Below, one piece after another: positions 60,017-64,000 of a DNA stretch of 64,000 nucleotides. Numbering within the stretch: the stretch's first letter is position 1; each line of letters opens with the position of its first letter. The DNA comes from Ascaris suum. Lineage: Eukaryota; Nematoda; Chromadorea; Rhabditida; Ascarididae. Where the stretch lies: contig CM024180.1 of assembly GCA_013433145.1 (NCBI GenBank), forward strand, positions 7,382,001 to 7,446,000. The letters run 5' to 3'. Position numbers and translations under genes: made by a program. The notes beneath the pieces were generated by a model. The model saw nothing but the letters and a program-made list of their open reading frames with translations, was not told the origin of the DNA and made no database searches.

Positions 60017-60556
60017 TACTTCTATTTGGTAATTTTAAATCAACTAGTCTTCCATCTTTTCACTAGTTTTTCTGAGTCGAAATATGTGCCATTTTCGGAG
60101 ACCAAAATTTTGTCCAGTTCGGTCATACTTCTTGTAAACAAATCGGCGAAATTTAGCATCACTTAGAGGAATGAGCATTACTTACTACCAAATATTGTGC
60201 GGAATCTTCCTGTGAATGAAAAGGTCTTTTAGACCTTGATTCTCGAGCATCCGATCTTTTCGAAACCAATTGTTTGTCAAAGTTTGGCAATTCAAAGCTT
60301 ACCTTTATGAAATTTGTCGGTGATTCAACAATCTTCAAGGGCGGTCATTCACTCATGTGACGATACTTGCACCCTTTTTTTCATAATCAGCGAAAAGGAG
60401 GGGAAGACGAGTGGTATGACGGGAGGGTTTCCTGACTACTAATAAGCGATGCAATGAGATCATCTTTCAAGGAAAACTGCTCTTTCTCACAAGCTGTGAG
60501 ATTCCGTTATGTTGCTCTTCACTTTCCCTTTGTGGCCGTACATCTTTCGACTACTA

Positions 60557-60567
60557 TTTTATTACAG
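60557..60567 (+). promoter_or_regulatory. Candidate spliced-leader acceptor of ash-2
   Basis: Acceptor attttattacag ends at 60567, eleven bases before the ATG at 60579. Confidence 0.5.
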
Positions 60568-60578
60568 GCAAAAGAGGT

Positions 60579-63500
60579 ATGCGCCAAAAGGGATCACGAA
60601 AAGAGCAAGCGAAACCGATATCTTCTTCTGTTTGTTATTGGTATGTCAAATTTAATGATTATTACCACACCTTTTCTTGATTACTAGTGAATAATGCATC
60701 GATAAGTCGTAACGTTCATGATCCGGTGTTTAGTGACTGTGATGAAGCATACGCACCTGATGTTAGCATTGATGGGGCGCGATCGGAGGACAGGTACTGA
60801 GGTAAGATAAGAAACGTCGCTTATCCAGTGAGCGAACATGGTCGCTATAACGTGTATTTTCTCCCGTAGATTTTCTCCGATAAACTTGATGTCGTGACGA
60901 GAGAGAGGGGGAGGGGTTCGTAGCGAAGACTTTTGCCCCTCTCTCTCATCACGACACCTGAATAGGTTTTAATTACCAATTCGAAGAGTTTTCCTTTCAT
61001 CGAAATTAAAGAGGCAGACCCTGGCTGATCCACTCTAATTGATTCTTTGGTCCTCGAGATTACCGCTCCTGACTGTTAACCGTTCATTTCACAGGATTTT
61101 TGAATGGAAAATCGGCTAAGCAGCCGTTTTATTTGAACTTTTGATTGTATCGGGCAGTTTATTGTCATTGCCGCATTGGGGATGGAAAATGGGTGAATGT
61201 TGTTGAATTTATCATATTATTTTGCAAGTTTCAGTGATGGCAAACGTGAGTTGGGGACATTGGAGTTGTTTTGTGCAGGTTGCCGGAAATGGTTTCATGG
61301 CCGTTGCCTGAAAGACCTCACCGAATTGTATGTTCTTTTTATTCGCTTTAATTTTCTTTTTAATGTAACGTTCTGTTTGAATTTTTTATTACTAGTTGAC
61401 TAAAGATGATTAGGTAAGGGGTAAGTGTACCGAATCCCGTATAGAGGAAGCGGAATAGCCGGTTCTCCAGATTACATTCGCGGTTTTTCTCCGTATCTTT
61501 CTCTTCCTTTCCCATACCATGGTCGGGAGAGTGTTGGATGATGACTATCTGCAGATAAGGTGAGAAGTCATAACTTATGCTTGCTTTTATGGCTATAATT
61601 TCCATTGATGGCTCTAGATATACATGGTTATTGTTGAAGATCAAAGCCATAGTTGAGTTGGCTCTATTGTTTACTTATTTGGTTTTTCTTCAAGCCAGTT
61701 GGGTTTCCACGAGGTTTCCTTGCGGCCATGTAAGGCTCGAATGCGTGACCATTTACCTCCTTGACGATGCTGTATTCCTCTGAGCCGATCTAAGCGCCCT
61801 TATTATTCCCTTTTTTCGGTACTATAGACCCGTCACTCTTAGTGAATAATATATTTACAGCTACGGTTTATCGTTCATGGTGTGTTACGTTTTCAATTGT
61901 ACCGAATGTAGTCCAACAAAGAAGGAATCATGGACACCAAAACAAGCCAGTGAGTTATCATCCGCTGATTGGATTGGCAGTATTATGCTGATCAGATTAC
62001 GTTTATATTTTCACTAGCTAATTTACTTCTCCAGTTGTATCTAAATTAACATCGGCTGGTACCTTGAGTGTATAGAGTCGCTTCTTCCTTTTCATGCTTC
62101 CTTGAGTTTTCTGGCACCAAGGTTATTTTCCTTCTTTTTTTTTTTCATTTCCCTAATCAGCAACTATTTAAGTGCTCATTTTGGAGAATTTTCAGTTATC
62201 ATGGCACTGCAGGATAGCACCAAATTAAGACCAGTAGTACGTCGGGACTAAATGGGTGGGTTATTGTGATATCTACAATTCTTTGGCAGATCACTCGGGG
62301 AGTATTTCTGCTTTCTCAGGGGAATCGATGAGGTTGTAATGAAGGTCCCGCAATGGTCTTCTATAAATTTATTCGCAGCTGTATTATTTTTTTCAATTGA
62401 TTACAGAAAGATATAGTCACATTATTAGATATGAAATCTAAGGGCAGCATATTGCAGACTTTGCACATATGTGTGTAACGGTGTTGGCCAACTTAACTTA
62501 TCAGGCGATCAAGAAGAGAGCCGACGAAACGGGCACAACACCTGAAGGCACTCTTCATGAGCCGGTTTATTTCAGTCTCGAGGAGCAGATCATCCCATAC
62601 TTCGATGCCCAATGGGAAAATTTGACCTCCATGACTCGTAGGTATGTTCCGCTGCATAACTAAAAATTCGTACGTGCGGTCGGTCTATGATGGACAAAAT
62701 ATTTGCAAGAGGATACTTGGGTCGGCGACCATTTTAGCACGATTGCAGTCGACAGAATCACATCACATGTAATAGGGAAATGAGTGGTTTAATGTTCTAT
62801 GAATTTACACATTTATTCTTTACTCATAATGAGGTTGCTGTGAAGTGGATATGAAGTTTTGGAGGCTATTTCAGAGTAAAAAATACCTGGCATCAGACCT
62901 TATTGAAAACACTAAGCAAAGAAACGGAATTATTCGAAGCGATGGCCGATGGTCACGCATTTGCGCTCAAAGAGAGGAATCTGCTCGCCATTGGACCAGT
63001 TCACGAGGCGTTGAAACAGGTACCTCCTGAAGAGCGCTTAACTTTTCTCACTCGCTTCTTTCTATTGTTGAACATTTTTTATATGGAGAGTCGTATTTGA
63101 GGAGTTGGAAGGAGAGGGATTCGTCCCTTACTTGTTGTGCATAGTGTGATGGGATTTAATTAGCTCTCGCCAACGAACGAAACATTTTAAGTTTCTGTTT
63201 GCTGTGAAATCCGTTGGCTAATTTTATACGGAGGGGAAGGGGGTCAAAGAAGCAATTATTGCTTCCATATGACGTTCTGCTCTCAGGATATCACTGCTTC
63301 GGTTTTTCTTTTCTTCGCAAACCGAAGTCTTCGTTGTTGCACTGCTATATCGCTTCTCGGGTTCATGCAGACGAGGTTGCTATATTTTGTGCATTGATGG
63401 CCAGATGATGATTACTCTCTATTTATGTGCACTTTTGTTGTGGATGGGTATAATGATGGGGTCTAACTTTTAAGTATTATCGTTCGCTTGTATTGTCTTT

Positions 63501-63907
63501 CCTTTTATTCAGACCTCTTGGTTGCATCCTTTTCTTGCTTCTGGCGTTCCCTACAACGAGAAGTTCAACCGAATCACTGCTCGGCGCTTTTGCCCGGCAG
63601 GAAAGGAATTGAGGCGGGCAGGGTAAGAGAGAGGAATCATCCTCTTGATCGTCCCATTCTCTTCCTGTGCGAAAAACTAATTGTTCTCTTAGTTTAAAAA
63701 GGATTTTTTTTACAACGCCTTAGAGGATTTACATAATAAAACCTTGCAGATAGGGCGAAACAAGCCGTCATCTTCTTCCTCACTGCGAGATTCGTCGAAG
63801 GATTTATTGGACAAAATAGACGATTCAAGTGAAGGGCCAAAAACGAGAGGATCTTCAAAGAGGAGGAACGTTGAAGGTGGCAACAATTCGCTTAAGAAGA
63901 CAAAATT
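60579..63907 (+). CDS. ash-2: ASH2 trithorax/COMPASS subunit, 3' partial
   Basis: Core subunit, with WDR5, RBBP5 and DPY30, of SET1/MLL histone H3K4 methyltransferases; nuclear. Exons: 60579-60640, 61235-61327, 61861-61949, 62458-62641, 62875-63019, probably 63513-63622, and 63750-63907; the gene runs off the window. Exon 1 (ending SSSVCYC) joins exon 61235 to form a complete C4HC3 PHD finger: VCYCDGKRELG, LFCAGCRKWFHGRC, FNCTEC. The following region matches the ASH2 winged-helix-like DNA-binding part: CVTVLANLTYQ, IIPYFDAQWENLTSMTRR and TWHQTLLKTLSKE. The last exon is Ser/Lys-rich (GGNNSLKKTK), like the linker before the SPRY domain; the SPRY and DPY30-binding motif are beyond the window. 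Exon 63513-63622 has strong splice sites but a length (110 nt) that conflicts with its phase-0 neighbours. A possible extra 60-nt exon sits at 60734-60793. Confidence 0.9.
60734..60793 (+). other. Candidate 60-nt cassette exon of ash-2
   Basis: Acceptor ggtgtttag ends at 60733 and GTACTG donor follows 60793. The open 60 nt starts and ends in the same phase as the exon 1/exon 3 junction, so it could be included or skipped without frame change. Inclusion adds DCDEAYAPDVSIDGARSEDS between the first two zinc-ligand pairs. The family match is better when it is skipped. Confidence 0.35.
60890..60956. repeat. Inverted repeat, 21-bp arms
   Basis: TGTCGTGACGAGAGAGAGGG at 60890 pairs with CCCTCTCTCTCATCACGACA ending at 60956, leaving a loop of about 25 bases. 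There is one mismatch. It lies in the intron before the ash-2 PHD exon at 61235. Confidence 0.85.
63513..63622 (+). other. Probable ash-2 exon with phase conflict
   Basis: Bounded by acceptor cttttattcag and a strong donor GTAAGAG. Read from the phase-0 end of the preceding exon it gives HPFLASGVPYNEKFN and ITARRFCPAGKE. Its 110-nt length leaves two extra bases, while the next exon (63750) only reads openly in phase 0. A single missing base near 63598 would reconcile them, or the exon is skipped. Confidence 0.5.
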
Positions 63908-64000
63908 GTATGTTCTTATTTCATTTATTAATTTACATATTTGGACTCCTAAAAGTTAGCATCATTTGCATTAATAAAGCGCGGTTACGGCTATGTGCAT

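Larger units (their letters stand above)
56675..60550. other. Intergenic region between the ACF1-like gene and ash-2
   Basis: About 3.9 kb. Open frames at 57302-57712 and 58574-59029 have no recognised domain. A more GC-rich patch at 59.3-59.9 kb has overlapping open frames on both strands and may be a repeat or decayed element, but I cannot identify it. Two poly-G runs lie at 59.91 and 60.00 kb. AATAAA at 57251-57256 is the first canonical hexamer I noticed downstream of the ACF1-like stop, about 580 bases away. Confidence 0.5.

Overview
The window is from a nematode nuclear genome. The evidence is five intron-rich genes whose conceptual proteins read like nematode orthologues (the proteasome subunit and the NLE WD40 protein especially), short start-proximal 3' splice sites that look like spliced-leader acceptors a few bases before four ATGs, and AT-rich introns of 0.3-2 kb with microsatellites and poly-G runs. 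Acceptors are loose (ttgcag, tttag and tttcag all used), which looks less like Caenorhabditis and more like another nematode lineage; I cannot name the species. Exon boundaries are my own reading, from homology plus phase-consistent splice sites.

Layout, all five genes on the + strand: (1) 768-4750, the 3' five exons of dolichol-phosphate mannosyltransferase catalytic subunit (dpm-1), first exon(s) outside the window; (2) 4751-9985, intergenic, with a 34-bp minisatellite and a foldback palindrome; (3) 10011-15690, complete seven-exon 20S proteasome alpha-7 subunit (pas-7/PSMA3) with two long TA microsatellites in introns; (4) 17462-25374, ten-exon NLE1/Rsa4-type WD40 ribosome-assembly factor carrying two single-base reading-frame breaks; (5) 25375-33440, an 8-kb interval holding a frame-disrupted coding-like tract (about 26.8-30.2 kb) and several short tandem repeats; (6) 33446-56674, complete thirty-exon ACF1/BAZ1A-type chromatin-remodelling subunit (WAC, AT-hook, DDT, WHIM, PHD, bromodomain); (7) 56675-60560, intergenic; (8) 60579 to the window end, 5' part of an ASH2 trithorax/COMPASS subunit (PHD finger and winged-helix-type region; SPRY part lies beyond the end).

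Functionally the genes are housekeeping: ER glycosylation precursor synthesis, protein degradation, 60S ribosome maturation, and two chromatin regulators side by side (an ISWI-complex subunit and an H3K4-methyltransferase subunit). Gaps of 1.8-8 kb argue against a compact operon. I found no tRNA, rRNA, CRISPR array or intact transposon. The most notable signals are the NLE1 frame breaks, ten G/C homopolymer runs of 12-17 bases, a high share of 5' splice sites with a pyrimidine at +3, a possible symmetric 60-nt cassette exon inside the ASH2 PHD finger, and the unexplained coding-like tract at 26.8-30.2 kb.
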